Assembly: GCA_903994635.1 (NCBI GenBank)
Contig: CAJEXQ010000004.1
Location: 1-64,000, forward strand
Reading direction: 5' to 3'
DNA length: 64,000 nucleotides
DNA from: an uncultured Chlorobiaceae bacterium
Lineage (GTDB): Bacteria; Bacteroidota; Chlorobiia; Chlorobiales; Chlorobiaceae
Below, piece after piece: positions 32,313 to 43,572 of this stretch. Each line of letters starts with the position of its first letter. The first letter of the stretch is position 1. Made by a program: the position numbers and the translations under genes. Under the pieces are notes generated by a model, which saw only the letters and a program-made list of their open reading frames with translations, made no database searches and was not told the origin of the DNA.

Positions 32313-34331
32313 ATGAATGATCAACACTGCATCAAGGGGCCTGATGATAAAGAGTTCGGCAAGCGGCTCGGTGTCGTCGTCTTCTTTTTTTCGATGTTTA
32401 TTGCCGCGATTATTGGCATGCTGCTCAATATACAGGTGGTCAATGTAAAAAAATACAAGCAGAAAGCGGCAAAACAGTATGAGAGGGTTGTTACGGAGAT
32501 TGCGCAACGGGGTGTCATTCTTGACCGGAATTCACGTATGCTTGCAGAAAGCATCGAATCGATCTCATTCTATGCCGATCCCCTTATTGTCAGGAATACC
32601 CCCCAGTTTGATGAAAACGGCAAGCCGGTAATGGTCAAGGCGACCAAAAAGCAGAAAACTTTTGATAATAGCGGGGTGGTTGCCACGTTGTTCGCCAAAC
32701 AATTGGGAATCAACAGGCTTGAATGCCTTAAAGAGTTGACGCGCAGCAAAGGTATGGCGGTGCTCGGGCGGAAAATAGCGGTCGCAAAAGCGATGCCTCT
32801 TATGCAGGAAAAGATCCCCGGTGTCTGGTTTGACAAAGAACAGCAGCGCTATTACCTCAATGTTGCAGCGCAGTTGATCGGCTCTACCGACAGCAGAAAT
32901 GAGGGAAGCAGCGGGCTTGAACTGCAGTTGAATAAAGAGCTGAAGGGACGTGACGGGACAAGAATTTTTCAGCGAAATGCCACCGGAGTTCGCTATCCTG
33001 CGCCTGATGCCCAGCAGCAGGATGCGATAAGAGGTAATACGGTGCAGTTGACGATTGATGGCGATATTCAAAGTATTGTGGAAGACGAACTCTCAAAGGC
33101 GGTTGATACGTTTCAGGCTGAAGCTGCCGCCAGCATTGTCATGGATGTCCGCACCGGCGAGATTCTTGCCATGGCCAACAATCCTGCCTTTGACCTTAAC
33201 CGCCGTGAAACGTGGAGCCCGGAGCGGGCGCGAAACCGTGCCGTAACGGACAGTTATGAGCCAGGTTCAACCTTCAAGCTAGTCATGGCCGCTGCCGCAA
33301 CGGAAGTGCTCAACAGGAAAGCTGATGATATTGTTTTTGCCAATAACGGCATTCTGCCCATCTATAACCTCAAGATAAAGGATCATGAACCTTACGGCAA
33401 TATAACTTTCCGTCAGGCTATCATGTTTTCAAGCAATATTGTTGCGGCAAAGACCGCAATGGCGGTCGGGCGTGAGAAGTTCAATGCCTATGCAAGAAAT
33501 TTCGGGTTTGGGAGAAAAACCGGCATCGGGCTTATCGGGGAGTCTCCTGGAAGGGTTCGTTCTCTTGCAAATTGGGACAGGACCACTCTGCCATGGATGG
33601 GATACGGCTATCAGGTGATGGCGACTCCGTTGCAAACGCTGCAGTCATACGCAGCAATTGCTAACGACGGGGAGCTGATGAGGCCCTACATTATCAAGCG
33701 GATTGTTGATACCCAAGGACGGATAGTCATGGAGAATGCTCCCCAAATAGTGCGGAGAGTAGTTTTGGCAAAAACAGCAAAATATCTTGGCAAGGAGTAT
33801 TTCCAGGCTGTTGTCGACAGCGGGACAGCCAAAAATGCTGCCTTGGAGGGAATCACTGTTGCAGGCAAGACTGGCACCGCACGCCGAGCCGCAGGGGGCT
33901 CCTATGCCAATCCCGTCTATGTCTCTTCATTTGTCGGATATTTCCCGGTGGCGGATCCGCGTTATGCAATTATTGTGATTGTTGAAAAGCCGAAAACGGC
34001 CTATTATGCGGCAACGGTTGCAGCTCCCGTTTTTGCCGGTATAGCCAGGAGAATGATCGCCTGCTCGGAGGAGATGCAGAAAAATCTTGCTGTGCCATCA
34101 CCTGAACAGGCGGCTCTTGGCGCTATTGCTACAGTAGCGGTTCCCGAACTCAAGGGGCTAAGGGGGCGCGATGCCCAGCGGCTGCTGAAATGGCTTAAAC
34201 TGGAGATGGATTATTCAGGAGATTTTGATGGTGTTGTGGTTGGCCAGAATGTTCAGCCTGGCAGCATGGTTCAAAAAGAGAGGGTTATAAGGGTGGCTCT
34301 TGCATCGAGAAAGAGTAACAAGAGATCATGA
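32313..34331 (+). CDS. ftsI: Division transpeptidase FtsI (PBP3) with PASTA domain
   Basis: FtsI cross-links septal peptidoglycan with its partner FtsW. The 672-residue protein has one N-terminal membrane helix (about 20-43), the dimerisation domain with RGVILDRNSRMLAES, and the transpeptidase domain with SxxK in EPGSTFKLVM (about 320), SxN in MFSSNIVAAK (about 373) and KTG in VAGKTGTARRA (about 518). A C-terminal PASTA domain runs from about 607 to 665 (VPELKGLRGRDAQRLLKWLK). Its stop codon overlaps the murE start. Confidence 0.94.
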   Translation: MNDQHCIKGPDDKEFGKRLGVVVFFFSMFIAAIIGMLLNIQVVNVKKYKQKAAKQYERVVTEIAQRGVILDRNSRMLAESIESISFYADPLIVRNTPQFDENGKPVMVKATKKQKTFDNSGVVATLFAKQLGINRLECLKELTRSKGMAVLGRKIAVAKAMPLMQEKIPGVWFDKEQQRYYLNVAAQLIGSTDSRNEGSSGLELQLNKELKGRDGTRIFQRNATGVRYPAPDAQQQDAIRGNTVQLTIDGDIQSIVEDELSKAVDTFQAEAAASIVMDVRTGEILAMANNPAFDLNRRETWSPERARNRAVTDSYEPGSTFKLVMAAAATEVLNRKADDIVFANNGILPIYNLKIKDHEPYGNITFRQAIMFSSNIVAAKTAMAVGREKFNAYARNFGFGRKTGIGLIGESPGRVRSLANWDRTTLPWMGYGYQVMATPLQTLQSYAAIANDGELMRPYIIKRIVDTQGRIVMENAPQIVRRVVLAKTAKYLGKEYFQAVVDSGTAKNAALEGITVAGKTGTARRAAGGSYANPVYVSSFVGYFPVADPRYAIIVIVEKPKTAYYAATVAAPVFAGIARRMIACSEEMQKNLAVPSPEQAALGAIATVAVPELKGLRGRDAQRLLKWLKLEMDYSGDFDGVVVGQNVQPGSMVQKERVIRVALASRKSNKRS

Positions 34332-35890
34332 GAGCCTCCGCAGAGAGTACCGGCAGGCGGGAGATACGCCTTGATGAACTGCTTAAGGGTGTTTCTTCTC
34401 TTGACCTTGCAGGAAAGAGCAGATCGGGTTCTGTTCAGAGGATAACGAGTGATTCGCGGGAGGTTTTGCCCGGGACGCTTTTTGTGGCGGTGCGGGGCTA
34501 TTGTACTGATGGCCACCGTTTTATCAACGGCGCTGTCGAGCGCGGCGCGGTTGCGGTTATCTGCGAAGAATTTCCGTCCGATTTCGCACCATCCTGCCTC
34601 TATATAAAAGTTACCGATGCCCGAAAGGCTCTTGCCGAGGCCTCCAGAATTTTTTATGCAAAAGCTTCTGACCATCTTTTGATTATCGGAGTTACCGGTA
34701 CCAACGGTAAAACCACTACTGCAAAACTGATTACTGCAATGCTTAATGCCTGCGGTATTCCTGCTGGTTATATTGGTACCAACCTCTGCCGAATTGGCGG
34801 TCTGGATATTCCGCTTGACCGTACAACGCCGGAGGCTCATGAGCTGCATGCTCTTTTCAGTCGTATGGTTGAAACCGGGTGCAGGGCGGTTGTCATGGAG
34901 GTCTCTTCACATGCGCTTGTGCTTCAGAGAGTTCATGGCATCAAGTTTCATGCAGCGCTGTTTACCAACCTGACCATGGAGCACCTCGACTTTCATCTCT
35001 CCATGGAGGAGTATGCCCTGGCCAAGCAGCAGTTGTTCGACCAGCTTGCTCCGGAAGGGTTTGCAATCTTTAATATCGACGATCCCTTTGCAGTGCAGAT
35101 GGCCGTACGGGTTGCACCTGAAAAAAAATACTGCTGCTCCCTGCAGCCAGGAGATCGTCAGAGGTTGTCGTGCCGTCACCATTTCGATGTGGAGATTCTC
35201 CAGACTACCCTGGCATCAAGCTTGATTAATGTCCATTATTCTGATAAGGTCATGACGATGCAGGTTGGACTTCCGGGACTATTCAATGTGATGAATGTTG
35301 TTGAAGCGGCGGCTCTGGGTATCGGTATGGGTCTGGCACCCGAGGCGATTTGTGACTCTCTTTCAGCAGTCTCCGCCGTTGATGGCCGGATGGAGAGAGT
35401 TGGTGACGGGGGGAAGGGTTATTCTGTTTTTGTTGATTATGCTCACACTCCGGATGCACTTTTTAAGGCACTTGGCACCTTGCGCGCTCTGAAGCCTCCG
35501 GGCTCCAGTCTGGTTGTTGTTTTTGGATGCGGCGGCAACAGAGACCGCTCCAAGCGTTCTGAAATGGGGCGTATAGCTTCCGAAATTGCCGATGAGGTTA
35601 TTCTTACTTCTGATAATCCTCGGGATGAGGACCCTGAACTGATTCTTGATGAGATTGAGAGAGGAATTGTTGGCAAGCGTTATATGAGGTTCAGTGATCG
35701 GGCAGAAGCTGTCAGGGCGGCGTTCTCCATGCTTAAGCGGGGCGATGTTCTTCTCGTTGCAGGCAAAGGACATGAAAGATACCAGGAGATTGCCGGTCGG
35801 AAATACCCATTCTCCGATCAGGAGATTTTAATGCAATGTATGGAGGAAAACGGTGCCAGACATCCGGAGAAGGAGGGAGAGTGCAAATGA
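34328..35890 (+). CDS. murE: UDP-MurNAc-tripeptide synthetase, meso-DAP adding
   Basis: MurE adds the third residue to the peptidoglycan stem. The 520-residue ligase has SDSRE-like TSDSREVLPGTLFVAV, the ATP loop GVTGTNGKTTTAKLI near 124, MEVSSHALVLQRVHG, FVDYAHTPDALFKAL and the specificity motif DNPRDEDP near 431. DNPR is the known mark of meso-diaminopimelate use, so the wall is A1gamma type. A long N-terminal leader before the catalytic part is normal. It is coupled by ATGA overlaps to ftsI and murF. Confidence 0.96.
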   Translation: MRASAESTGRREIRLDELLKGVSSLDLAGKSRSGSVQRITSDSREVLPGTLFVAVRGYCTDGHRFINGAVERGAVAVICEEFPSDFAPSCLYIKVTDARKALAEASRIFYAKASDHLLIIGVTGTNGKTTTAKLITAMLNACGIPAGYIGTNLCRIGGLDIPLDRTTPEAHELHALFSRMVETGCRAVVMEVSSHALVLQRVHGIKFHAALFTNLTMEHLDFHLSMEEYALAKQQLFDQLAPEGFAIFNIDDPFAVQMAVRVAPEKKYCCSLQPGDRQRLSCRHHFDVEILQTTLASSLINVHYSDKVMTMQVGLPGLFNVMNVVEAAALGIGMGLAPEAICDSLSAVSAVDGRMERVGDGGKGYSVFVDYAHTPDALFKALGTLRALKPPGSSLVVVFGCGGNRDRSKRSEMGRIASEIADEVILTSDNPRDEDPELILDEIERGIVGKRYMRFSDRAEAVRAAFSMLKRGDVLLVAGKGHERYQEIAGRKYPFSDQEILMQCMEENGARHPEKEGECK

Positions 35891-37320
35891 AAGGTGTATT
35901 GAGTATGATGGAGTTAGGTGCTGTCGGAGAGGTTGTTGTTGCCCGGGGGGGCTCCCCTCCCTTCGAGATTCCCGAACCGAATGTGGTCATTGACTCAAGA
36001 GAGATTACCCCGGGAGGGATTTTTGTTGCGTTGAAGGGAGAGAGAACAGACGGGCACTGCTATATTGATGCGGTTTTTGAAAAAGGCGCAAGCTGGGCTA
36101 TGGTCAGTCGAGAGTGGTATGAAGCCGAGGGGTCACCGGAGCTGCCGCCCGGAAAAGGGTTTATTCTCACGGACGATACGGTTGCCGGATTGCAGCGCCT
36201 TTCCACCATCTATCGGAGCACTTTCACTATTCCGGTTGTGGCTATAGGAGGAAGCAACGGCAAAACCACGACCAAGGAGATGGTGGCATCGGTTCTTGGA
36301 GCCGGGTTTAAGGTAACAATGAGCCTGGGCAACAGGAATAATCATCTCGGAGTTCCCCTCACCCTGCTGCAGCTCCGGCACGACACTGGCATTGCTGTAG
36401 TCGAAGTGGGGATCAATCATCCGGAAGAGATGGCTCTGCTTGCCGATATCGCCAGACCAACCCATGCTCTCCTGACCAATATCGGCCATGAGCATCTGGA
36501 GTTTCTTTTTGACCTTGATGGTGTTGCTGCGGCTGAAACACAGCTTTTCGATTATCTTCGCAGGCATGGTGGTACGGCTTTTATCAATGCTGATGACTCA
36601 CGGCTCAGTTCTGCCGGGGCAGGGCTTGCTGGAAGCCTCTCTTACGGAACTTCGGAAAGTCCAGCCCAGAATTGCTGCGCCAGCGAGATTTCAGTAAGGC
36701 CAGATGGCCGGCTCTCTTTTCTGCTCTCTTCGGCTACCGGCGCTGAACGGGTGATCCTGAATTTTACCGGCAGGCACAATGTCATTAACGCCATTGCTGC
36801 CGCCTCGGTCGGTATCAATTTCGGACTTGCACTCAGCCAGATTCGGGAAGGGCTTGAACGGCTCGTCCCCGCACCAGGCTGGAAGCGGCTTGAGGTGGTT
36901 GACTCCTCTGGTCTCATGATTCTCAATGATACCTATAACGCCAATTCTGATTCCATGCGTCTTGCAATTGATGCCCTGTGTGATATGCCGTGTAAAGGCA
37001 AAAGAGTTGCCGTTTTGGGTGATATGCTTGAACTTGGAGCTGCGGGAAATGTTGAACATGAAAGTATCGGTCGCTATCTTCACGGGCGCCCGGTTGACCT
37101 CCTCTTTACCATCGGTGAGAAGGCTTGGCTGATATGCCGGGAGGCACCGGGCTCTTGCCGGGGCCATTTCGGAAGCCATGAAACACTTCTTGATGCGCTG
37201 CAGACCGTGCTGCAAGAGGGAGATGCGGTGCTTTTCAAGGGCTCAAGGGGAATGAAGCTTGAGCTTGTTGTTGATGCGCTTGTCAAGGCAAGAACCATAA
37301 CCATAACCGGGCAAGAATAG
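35887..37320 (+). CDS. murF: UDP-MurNAc-tripeptide:D-Ala-D-Ala ligase MurF
   Basis: MurF joins D-Ala-D-Ala to the tripeptide precursor. I use the ATG at 35887 (477 residues), which overlaps the murE stop and has GGAGGGAG before it; an ATG 51 bases upstream lies within murE. Motifs include DSREITPGGIFVALKGERTD, the ATP loop GGSNGKTTTKEMVASVLG, SLGNRNNHLGVPLTLL, VEVGINHPEEM, and the C-terminal LNDTYNANSDSMRLAIDAL. It is followed four bases later by mraY. Confidence 0.96.
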   Translation: MKGVLSMMELGAVGEVVVARGGSPPFEIPEPNVVIDSREITPGGIFVALKGERTDGHCYIDAVFEKGASWAMVSREWYEAEGSPELPPGKGFILTDDTVAGLQRLSTIYRSTFTIPVVAIGGSNGKTTTKEMVASVLGAGFKVTMSLGNRNNHLGVPLTLLQLRHDTGIAVVEVGINHPEEMALLADIARPTHALLTNIGHEHLEFLFDLDGVAAAETQLFDYLRRHGGTAFINADDSRLSSAGAGLAGSLSYGTSESPAQNCCASEISVRPDGRLSFLLSSATGAERVILNFTGRHNVINAIAAASVGINFGLALSQIREGLERLVPAPGWKRLEVVDSSGLMILNDTYNANSDSMRLAIDALCDMPCKGKRVAVLGDMLELGAAGNVEHESIGRYLHGRPVDLLFTIGEKAWLICREAPGSCRGHFGSHETLLDALQTVLQEGDAVLFKGSRGMKLELVVDALVKARTITITGQE

Positions 37321-37323
37321 GGT

Positions 37324-38430
37324 ATGCTTTATTATCTGTTGAAGTACATTAACGATATATACGATCCTCCGGTGCTCCATGTTATCGAGTATCTCACCTT
37401 CAGGGCAAGCGCTGCTGCGATAACCTCCCTGTTGATTACTCTCTTTGTGGGTCCGGGGTTTATCAGATACCTGAAATCGCGCTTCATTGAGCCGATCAAG
37501 GAGGAAGCGCCGCCGGAGCATAAAAAGAAAAAGCAGTTACCTACCATGGGAGGGTTGCTCATAATTTTTTCCATTGAAATATCGGTGTTGCTCTGGTCCA
37601 AATTCAATGATCCGCACGTCTGGCTGATTATGCTGGCAATTCTCTGGATGGGTGCCATCGGCTTTATTGATGACTACCGGAAGGTGGTGCTGAAAATCAA
37701 GGGAGGTCTCTCGGCACGATACAAGCTTATCGGGCAGTGCTCGCTTGGCCTGGTGATTGGGCTCTACACCTGGTACGATCCAGCTTTTTCAGTACTGCTT
37801 TCGACGACCACCGTGCCGTTTTTAAAACACCTGACCATTGACTACGGCTATTTTTATATTCCGATTGTCATCTTTATCATTACCGCCGTATCGAACGCGG
37901 TAAATCTGACCGACGGCCTTGATGGTCTTGCTGCCGGAAGTTCAGCTATTGTTTTTATGGGCCTTGCCGGTTTTTCCTATCTTGCGGGAAATGCAGTCTA
38001 CGCAGTCTACCTTAACATACCCTTTATTCCAGGAGGTGGGGAGGTTGCGGTGGTCAGTATGGCCATTGTCATGTCTTGTGTCGGTTTTTTGTGGTTTAAC
38101 TCCAATCCTGCTGAAATTATCATGGGCGATACCGGCTCTCTTGCGCTTGGGAGCGCTATTGCGGTTATTGCTCTCTTAATCAAGCAGGAGCTGCTTCTGC
38201 CGCTGATGGCAGGTATTTTTTTTATTGAGACACTCTCGGTTTCTTTGCAGGTACTCTATTTCAAGTACACTAAAATGAGGAGGGGGCAAGGTAAACGTAT
38301 CTTTTTGATGGCTCCCCTCCATCACCATTTTCAGTTGAAAGGGTGGGCGGAACAGAAAATAGTGATAAGGTTCTGGATTTTGACCATTCTCTTTTTTCTT
38401 GCCAGTCTCATGACCCTAAAGCTCAGATAA
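37324..38430 (+). CDS. mraY: Phospho-MurNAc-pentapeptide translocase MraY
   Basis: MraY transfers phospho-MurNAc-pentapeptide to undecaprenyl phosphate to form lipid I. The 368-residue membrane protein has ten predicted helices. Conserved cytoplasmic loops carry [32 protein letters not shown] with the catalytic [35 protein letters not shown], and [20 protein letters not shown] near the C-terminus. The length and motifs are full. Confidence 0.98.
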   Translation: MLYYLLKYINDIYDPPVLHVIEYLTFRASAAAITSLLITLFVGPGFIRYLKSRFIEPIKEEAPPEHKKKKQLPTMGGLLIIFSIEISVLLWSKFNDPHVWLIMLAILWMGAIGFIDDYRKVVLKIKGGLSARYKLIGQCSLGLVIGLYTWYDPAFSVLLSTTTVPFLKHLTIDYGYFYIPIVIFIITAVSNAVNLTDGLDGLAAGSSAIVFMGLAGFSYLAGNAVYAVYLNIPFIPGGGEVAVVSMAIVMSCVGFLWFNSNPAEIIMGDTGSLALGSAIAVIALLIKQELLLPLMAGIFFIETLSVSLQVLYFKYTKMRRGQGKRIFLMAPLHHHFQLKGWAEQKIVIRFWILTILFFLASLMTLKLR

Positions 38431-38436
38431 TGATTT

Positions 38437-39834
38437 ATGGATATTAAAGGTAAAAGGGTCTCGGTCATCGGTGCCGGAAAAAGTGGTCTGGCTGCAGCAG
38501 AGCTGCTCCGCCGCAAGGGTGCCGAGGTGTTTTGCAGCGAGCTTGGCCCCATTGATGAAACGGGAGTGCTGCGTTTGCAGGAGATGCAGATTTCCTATGA
38601 GCAGGAGGGCCATTCGGAGAGGGTCTTCCATGCTGACTTTTGTGTTCTCAGCCCAGGTATTCCGCCTTTTGCCCCTGTCGTGCAAACCATGCAGGCAAGG
38701 GGAATTCCGCTCTACAGCGAGATTGAGGTAGCGAGTATTTTCTGCAAGGCGAGGATTGTCGGCATTACCGGGACGGACGGAAAAACAACCACATCAACCA
38801 TTGTTCACCGTATCTGCGAAGAGGATGGAGGTTGGCGTGGCTATCACTCATTCATCGTCGGCAATATAGGAGTTCCCTTCTCTTCGATGGTACTGGAGAT
38901 GGAGGCCGGAGACGTTGCTGTGGTGGAGCTGAGCAGTTACCAACTGGAGCGCTCTCCGACCTTCCGGCCTGAGGTCGCCCTTATCACCAACATAACGCCA
39001 GATCATCTTGATCGTTACAACGGAGAGATGCAGAATTATGCGGCGGCAAAGTTCAGGATCCATGCCAATCAGCAGGCTGATGATACGCTTGTTTACAACG
39101 AGGACGATCCGCTTCTTCGTGCCCATTTTGCTGGCGGAGCAGATCGATTTCCCTTCAGGATTCTCCCTTTTGGAATGGAGACTCTCCGCAAAGGAGGGAT
39201 TGATCGCCGCCTTGTTCTGCTTGAAGGAGAGACGATTATTGCGCGCACTCTCAATGGCGATGAGCCGATCATGGCAACATCAGATTTTCTGAAAGAGAGT
39301 TTTCGGGGTCGACACAACATTTCAAATGTGCTTGCTGCTGTTGCTGTGGCGCGGGTGCTGGGAATCGGCAATGAACCGGTTCGTGCAGCGCTCAGGGAGT
39401 TCAAGGGAGTTGAACATCGCCAGGAATTTGTCAGGAGCTTCAAGGGAGTTGGCTGGGTAAACGATTCAAAAGCCACAAACCTCAATGCGATGCGTCAGGC
39501 GCTTGAAGCGCTCCCTGGCACAGCAGTTCTTATTGCCGGAGGCAGGGATAAAGGCAACGACTATGCCTCTATTGCTGGCCTTCTCTCTCAAAAAGTGACT
39601 CTTCTTATTGCGATCGGAGAATCGCAGGCAAAGATAGTCTCAGCCCTTGATGGCATTGTTGCTCTGAAGAGTGCGGAATCCCTTGAAGAGGCAGTTTCTT
39701 TGGCCAGTGAGGCAGCCAAACCCGGCCAGAGCGTGCTCTTTTCACCTGGCTGTGCAAGTTTTGATATGTTTGAAAATTTTGAGGATCGAGGACGGCAGTT
39801 TAAACACTGCGTCCATCAATTACAGCCATGGTAA
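38437..39834 (+). CDS. murD: UDP-MurNAc-alanine:D-glutamate ligase MurD
   Basis: MurD adds D-glutamate to UDP-MurNAc-L-Ala. The 465-residue protein has the N-terminal UDP-binding [27 protein letters not shown], the ATP loop [18 protein letters not shown] near residue 110, [21 protein letters not shown], and the C-terminal [16 protein letters not shown] and [11 protein letters not shown]. The last seven bases overlap ftsW. Confidence 0.97.
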   Translation: MDIKGKRVSVIGAGKSGLAAAELLRRKGAEVFCSELGPIDETGVLRLQEMQISYEQEGHSERVFHADFCVLSPGIPPFAPVVQTMQARGIPLYSEIEVASIFCKARIVGITGTDGKTTTSTIVHRICEEDGGWRGYHSFIVGNIGVPFSSMVLEMEAGDVAVVELSSYQLERSPTFRPEVALITNITPDHLDRYNGEMQNYAAAKFRIHANQQADDTLVYNEDDPLLRAHFAGGADRFPFRILPFGMETLRKGGIDRRLVLLEGETIIARTLNGDEPIMATSDFLKESFRGRHNISNVLAAVAVARVLGIGNEPVRAALREFKGVEHRQEFVRSFKGVGWVNDSKATNLNAMRQALEALPGTAVLIAGGRDKGNDYASIAGLLSQKVTLLIAIGESQAKIVSALDGIVALKSAESLEEAVSLASEAAKPGQSVLFSPGCASFDMFENFEDRGRQFKHCVHQLQPW

Positions 39835-41033
39835 CTACTGATTACACTTCTGGAACTTCCGAAGCGCCCGCTTTGGAGCTGCTTTCGTCGCCCTCAATCG
39901 GTGAGGTGATTGCGGGAAAACTGCTGATGCTCATTGTTTTTCTGCTGATGTGCATTGGTATTGTCATTGTCTACAGTAGCGGAGCGGGATGGGCGGTGAC
40001 AAAGTACTCGAGTTCAGAGTATTTTCTCTGGCGTCAGCTTACCTTTGCGCTGCTCGGCAGTTTTACTGTTTTGCTGGTTGCGCAGATCGATTATCATATT
40101 TTCTGGAAGACCAGCAAGATCATTCTTTTTGTCAGTATTGCGCTTCTCACCCTTCTTCTTGCCATGAAATTGGTTGGCCTCATTTCGGGAGCGGCACGCT
40201 GGATAGGCTTTGGCCCGCTTAAATTCCAGGTATCCGACTTTGCCAAATATGCCATAATCTTTCATTTTTCAAGGCTTATCAGTGAAAAGCAGGGTTATAT
40301 AAGGGATCTGCATAACTCATATTATCCTCTGCTTACCCTGCTGATGATTGTCGTATCGCTTGTGGCGCTTGAGCCTAACTTCAGTACGGCATCACTTATT
40401 GCCTTGATTGGTTTTATGCTCATGTTTATCGGCGGGGTCAATATTCGCCATCTTTTGACAACGTTTTCACTCCTGATACCCATTGCCGGTGTTTTTGCTA
40501 TTGCAGCGCCATACAGGGTTGCCCGCCTGCTCTCATTTACGAGTGGTGATGAAAAGGGGCTGAGCTACCAGGTAGTACAGGCATTGATTGGTCTTGGAAA
40601 TGGTGGACTATTTGGACTCGGTATTGGAGCCAGCAAGCAGAGAGAACTCTATCTGCCCCTCTCCTATAATGACTTTGTTTTTGTCGTTATCGGAGAGGAG
40701 TACGGGTTTCTCGGAGCGCTTGCTGTCATCGCCCTGTTTGCGGGATTTTTTGTCTGCGGCATTATCATTGCCAAGCATGCGCCCGATAATTTCGGCAAAT
40801 ACGTGGCAAGTGGCATTACCACCGCGATCTCCCTGTTTGCCTTCGTCAATATTGCCGTTGCCTGCCACCTGCTGCCTACAACAGGTGTTGCGCTTCCCTT
40901 TATCAGCTACGGAGGCACAGCGCTTCTTTTCAACTCTCTTGGCGTTGGTATTCTCATGAGCATATCGAGTTACAAGAAAAGGGAGCTTAAAAAGGGCTCG
41001 CTGACGGATCTTACTCACGGGAGGCCAGGGTGA
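39828..41033 (+). CDS. ftsW: Septal peptidoglycan glycosyltransferase FtsW
   Basis: FtsW is the SEDS-family polymerase of septal peptidoglycan that works with FtsI. The 401-residue protein has about ten membrane helices. Typical stretches are [90 protein letters not shown] and [19 protein letters not shown]. This pattern is the SEDS core. It lies between murD and murG, favouring FtsW over RodA, and overlaps both by a few bases. Confidence 0.95.
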   Translation: MVTTDYTSGTSEAPALELLSSPSIGEVIAGKLLMLIVFLLMCIGIVIVYSSGAGWAVTKYSSSEYFLWRQLTFALLGSFTVLLVAQIDYHIFWKTSKIILFVSIALLTLLLAMKLVGLISGAARWIGFGPLKFQVSDFAKYAIIFHFSRLISEKQGYIRDLHNSYYPLLTLLMIVVSLVALEPNFSTASLIALIGFMLMFIGGVNIRHLLTTFSLLIPIAGVFAIAAPYRVARLLSFTSGDEKGLSYQVVQALIGLGNGGLFGLGIGASKQRELYLPLSYNDFVFVVIGEEYGFLGALAVIALFAGFFVCGIIIAKHAPDNFGKYVASGITTAISLFAFVNIAVACHLLPTTGVALPFISYGGTALLFNSLGVGILMSISSYKKRELKKGSLTDLTHGRPG

Positions 41034-42127
41034 AGGTGCTTTTTGCCGGGGGAGGAACAGGCGGCCATTTATACCCTGCTGTAGCCATGGCAGGAGAGCT
41101 GAGAGAGCTTGTTCCTGCAGTGGGGATCTCTTTTGCGGGCACGGCCAGTGGCATAGAAGCAACTGAAGTGCCAAGAGTTGGCTACACGCTTCATCTTATC
41201 CCTGTCAGAGGGCTGAAAAGAGGGCGCTCACTGGTCGATATAATGGCCAATTTTGGTGTTCTCGCTGATTTTGGAATGGCTCTGGGCCGTGCGGTTGCTC
41301 TTCTTCACCGGGAGGATCCCGACGTTGTAGTAGGCACCGGTGGATTTGTCAGCGCGCCGCTGCTTCTTGCGGCCCAGCTCATGCGGAAAAAAACATTGAT
41401 CCAGGAGCAGAATGCCTTTCCCGGTGTCACAACAAAACTCCTTGCTGCGCTTGCCAGTGAAGTGCATCTCTCCTTTGAGGAGGCGCGCAGTTTTTTTGTA
41501 AAGAGCAAGCGAATATTTGTGTCCGGCAATCCTGCACGATCCTTCGGGGTGGAAGAGGCATCGGTTGCAAGGGCTCGTTTCGGCCTGCATGAAGCTCGGC
41601 CAACCCTTCTTGTTTTCGGCGGGAGCAGAGGTGCCCGCTCGATCAATAATGCCCTTCTTCAGTGGCTCGGAGAGATTACTGCGTCAGCAAACCTTATATG
41701 GCAGACCGGGGCGCTTGATTTTGAGCGCATCAAGGGGCTGGTGGCGCCATCCCCTTATCTCTGGATTGCGCCGTATATTGAAAACATGGGTGCGGCATAC
41801 AGTGCTGCCGATCTTGTTCTCTGTCGGGCAGGAGCCTCATCTATTGCCGAGTTGACCAATCTTGGCAAGCCATCGCTGCTTGTCCCCTATCCTTTCGCCA
41901 CTGGTGACCATCAGCGCCATAATGCCCGGGCATTGGTGACGGGTGGGGCCGCCATAGTAGTTGATGATGAGCATCTTGGAGAGTCTGGGTCAGTCAAAAC
42001 TGTTCTTGAGTTGCTGCATGATGCAGGGAAATTGCGAAAAATGGGCGCAGCTTCCCGGAAACTGGCATATCCCGATGCGGCCCGTCAGCTTGCCCTGCGT
42101 ATTATTGCTCTTGCACAAAAACAATAA
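41030..42127 (+). CDS. murG: MurG N-acetylglucosaminyltransferase
   Basis: MurG adds GlcNAc to lipid I to give lipid II at the inner face of the membrane. The 365-residue protein begins with GTG (overlapping the ftsW stop) and has the [15 protein letters not shown] loop, [49 protein letters not shown], and the sugar-nucleotide motif [20 protein letters not shown] with [13 protein letters not shown]. The length is standard. Confidence 0.97.
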   Translation: MKVLFAGGGTGGHLYPAVAMAGELRELVPAVGISFAGTASGIEATEVPRVGYTLHLIPVRGLKRGRSLVDIMANFGVLADFGMALGRAVALLHREDPDVVVGTGGFVSAPLLLAAQLMRKKTLIQEQNAFPGVTTKLLAALASEVHLSFEEARSFFVKSKRIFVSGNPARSFGVEEASVARARFGLHEARPTLLVFGGSRGARSINNALLQWLGEITASANLIWQTGALDFERIKGLVAPSPYLWIAPYIENMGAAYSAADLVLCRAGASSIAELTNLGKPSLLVPYPFATGDHQRHNARALVTGGAAIVVDDEHLGESGSVKTVLELLHDAGKLRKMGAASRKLAYPDAARQLALRIIALAQKQ

Positions 42128-42141
42128 GGAGTCGGACTCAC

Positions 42142-43548
42142 ATGGAACTGGGAAGAACAAAAAGCGTTCATATCGTTGGAATTGGTGGGGCGGGCATGAG
42201 CGCTATCGCAGAGTTGCTCCTGAAGTCAGGGTTCGGGGTTACCGGCTCTGACCTCTCCTCAGGTGAAGTGACAGACAAACTGGCCGAGCATGGGGCTGTA
42301 ATTTATCGGGGGCACCGTGCTGAACAGGTTACATCGTGCGATGTGGTTGTTTACTCCTCCGCGATCAGGCCGGAAGAGAACATTGAAATCATTGCCGCGA
42401 ATAAAGCAGGCATTCCCGTGATCAAGCGTGACGAAATGCTTGGTGAGCTCATGCGCTATAAATACGGAATATGTATTTCGGGTACGCATGGCAAGACAAC
42501 CACGACCGCCATGATTGCCACCATGCTTATTGAATCGGGCGAGTCCCCTACTGTCATGATTGGTGGAATATCAGACTATCTGAAAGGGAGCACTGTGGTT
42601 GGTGAGGGGAAATTCATGGTTATTGAAGCTGACGAGTATGACCGGGCGTTTTTGAAACTTACCCCGACCATTGCCATTGTCAACAGCCTCGAGTCGGAGC
42701 ATCTGGATACTTATGGAACGCTGGATGAGCTGAAACAGGCATTTATTGCCTTTGCCAACAAAGTGCCCTTTTATGGGCGGGTGATCTGTTGCGTTGACTG
42801 GCCGGAGATCAGAAAGATTATTCCTTCGATGAACCGCCTCTATACCACCTTCGGCATTGAGGAGTCTGCCGACGTTATGGCTTCAGACATTGTCCAGGAA
42901 AAACAGCAAACCAGCTTCACTGTCCATGCCTATGGCCGTGAGTATCGGGATGTGACCATCAATGTTCCGGGACGTCACAATGTACTCAATGCCCTGGCGG
43001 CGTTTTCGGCAGGTCTTGAGCTGTCGATCATGCCTGAAAAGATGATTGCCGGACTTGGCCGTTACAGCGGCATGAGAAGGCGCTTTCAGGTAAAATACGA
43101 CAATGGTGAAGGGCTTATGATTGTGGATGATTACGCTCATCACCCCTCAGAGGTCAAGGCGACAGTCAAGGCGGCAAAAAGCGGATGGCTTGAGCTGAAG
43201 GTGGTGGCGGTTTTTCAGCCGCACCTCTTCTCGCGTACCAGGGAGTTCGCCGACGAATATGGCTGGGCACTCTCCAAGGCGGACATCGTTTATGTGGCTG
43301 ATATCTATCCTGCCCGCGAAAAGGCGGTGGATTATCCGGGGGTAGGGGGCGAGTTGGTGGCTGTTGCTGTCGGGAAGGCAGGTGGGAAGCATATTGAGTT
43401 TATTGCGGAGAAGGAGGCTCTCTTTTCGGCTGTTATGGAGCACGCCGTCAACGGGAATATGCTTCTATTCATGGGTGCAGGAGACATTACCCATCTTGCC
43501 TCAAGAGTTGCCGAAAGCTGCGAGAGAGGGCAATTTGGGGGCGGTTAA
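42142..43548 (+). CDS. murC: UDP-MurNAc:L-alanine ligase MurC
   Basis: MurC adds the first stem residue, L-alanine, to UDP-MurNAc. The 468-residue protein has [19 protein letters not shown] at its N-terminus, the ATP loop [17 protein letters not shown] near 115, [39 protein letters not shown] and the C-terminal [16 protein letters not shown] and [18 protein letters not shown] precedes the ATG with spacing of about 12. murB, which often follows murC, is absent; ftsQ is next. Confidence 0.97.
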   Translation: MELGRTKSVHIVGIGGAGMSAIAELLLKSGFGVTGSDLSSGEVTDKLAEHGAVIYRGHRAEQVTSCDVVVYSSAIRPEENIEIIAANKAGIPVIKRDEMLGELMRYKYGICISGTHGKTTTTAMIATMLIESGESPTVMIGGISDYLKGSTVVGEGKFMVIEADEYDRAFLKLTPTIAIVNSLESEHLDTYGTLDELKQAFIAFANKVPFYGRVICCVDWPEIRKIIPSMNRLYTTFGIEESADVMASDIVQEKQQTSFTVHAYGREYRDVTINVPGRHNVLNALAAFSAGLELSIMPEKMIAGLGRYSGMRRRFQVKYDNGEGLMIVDDYAHHPSEVKATVKAAKSGWLELKVVAVFQPHLFSRTREFADEYGWALSKADIVYVADIYPAREKAVDYPGVGGELVAVAVGKAGGKHIEFIAEKEALFSAVMEHAVNGNMLLFMGAGDITHLASRVAESCERGQFGGG

Positions 43549-43572
43549 AAGCAGCCAGGATCATTTATAGTA

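Noticed and set aside
32321-33096. Several antisense frames over the 5' part of ftsI
   Set aside because: ftsI is continuous with all transpeptidase motifs; the antisense frames are short, overlapping and featureless.
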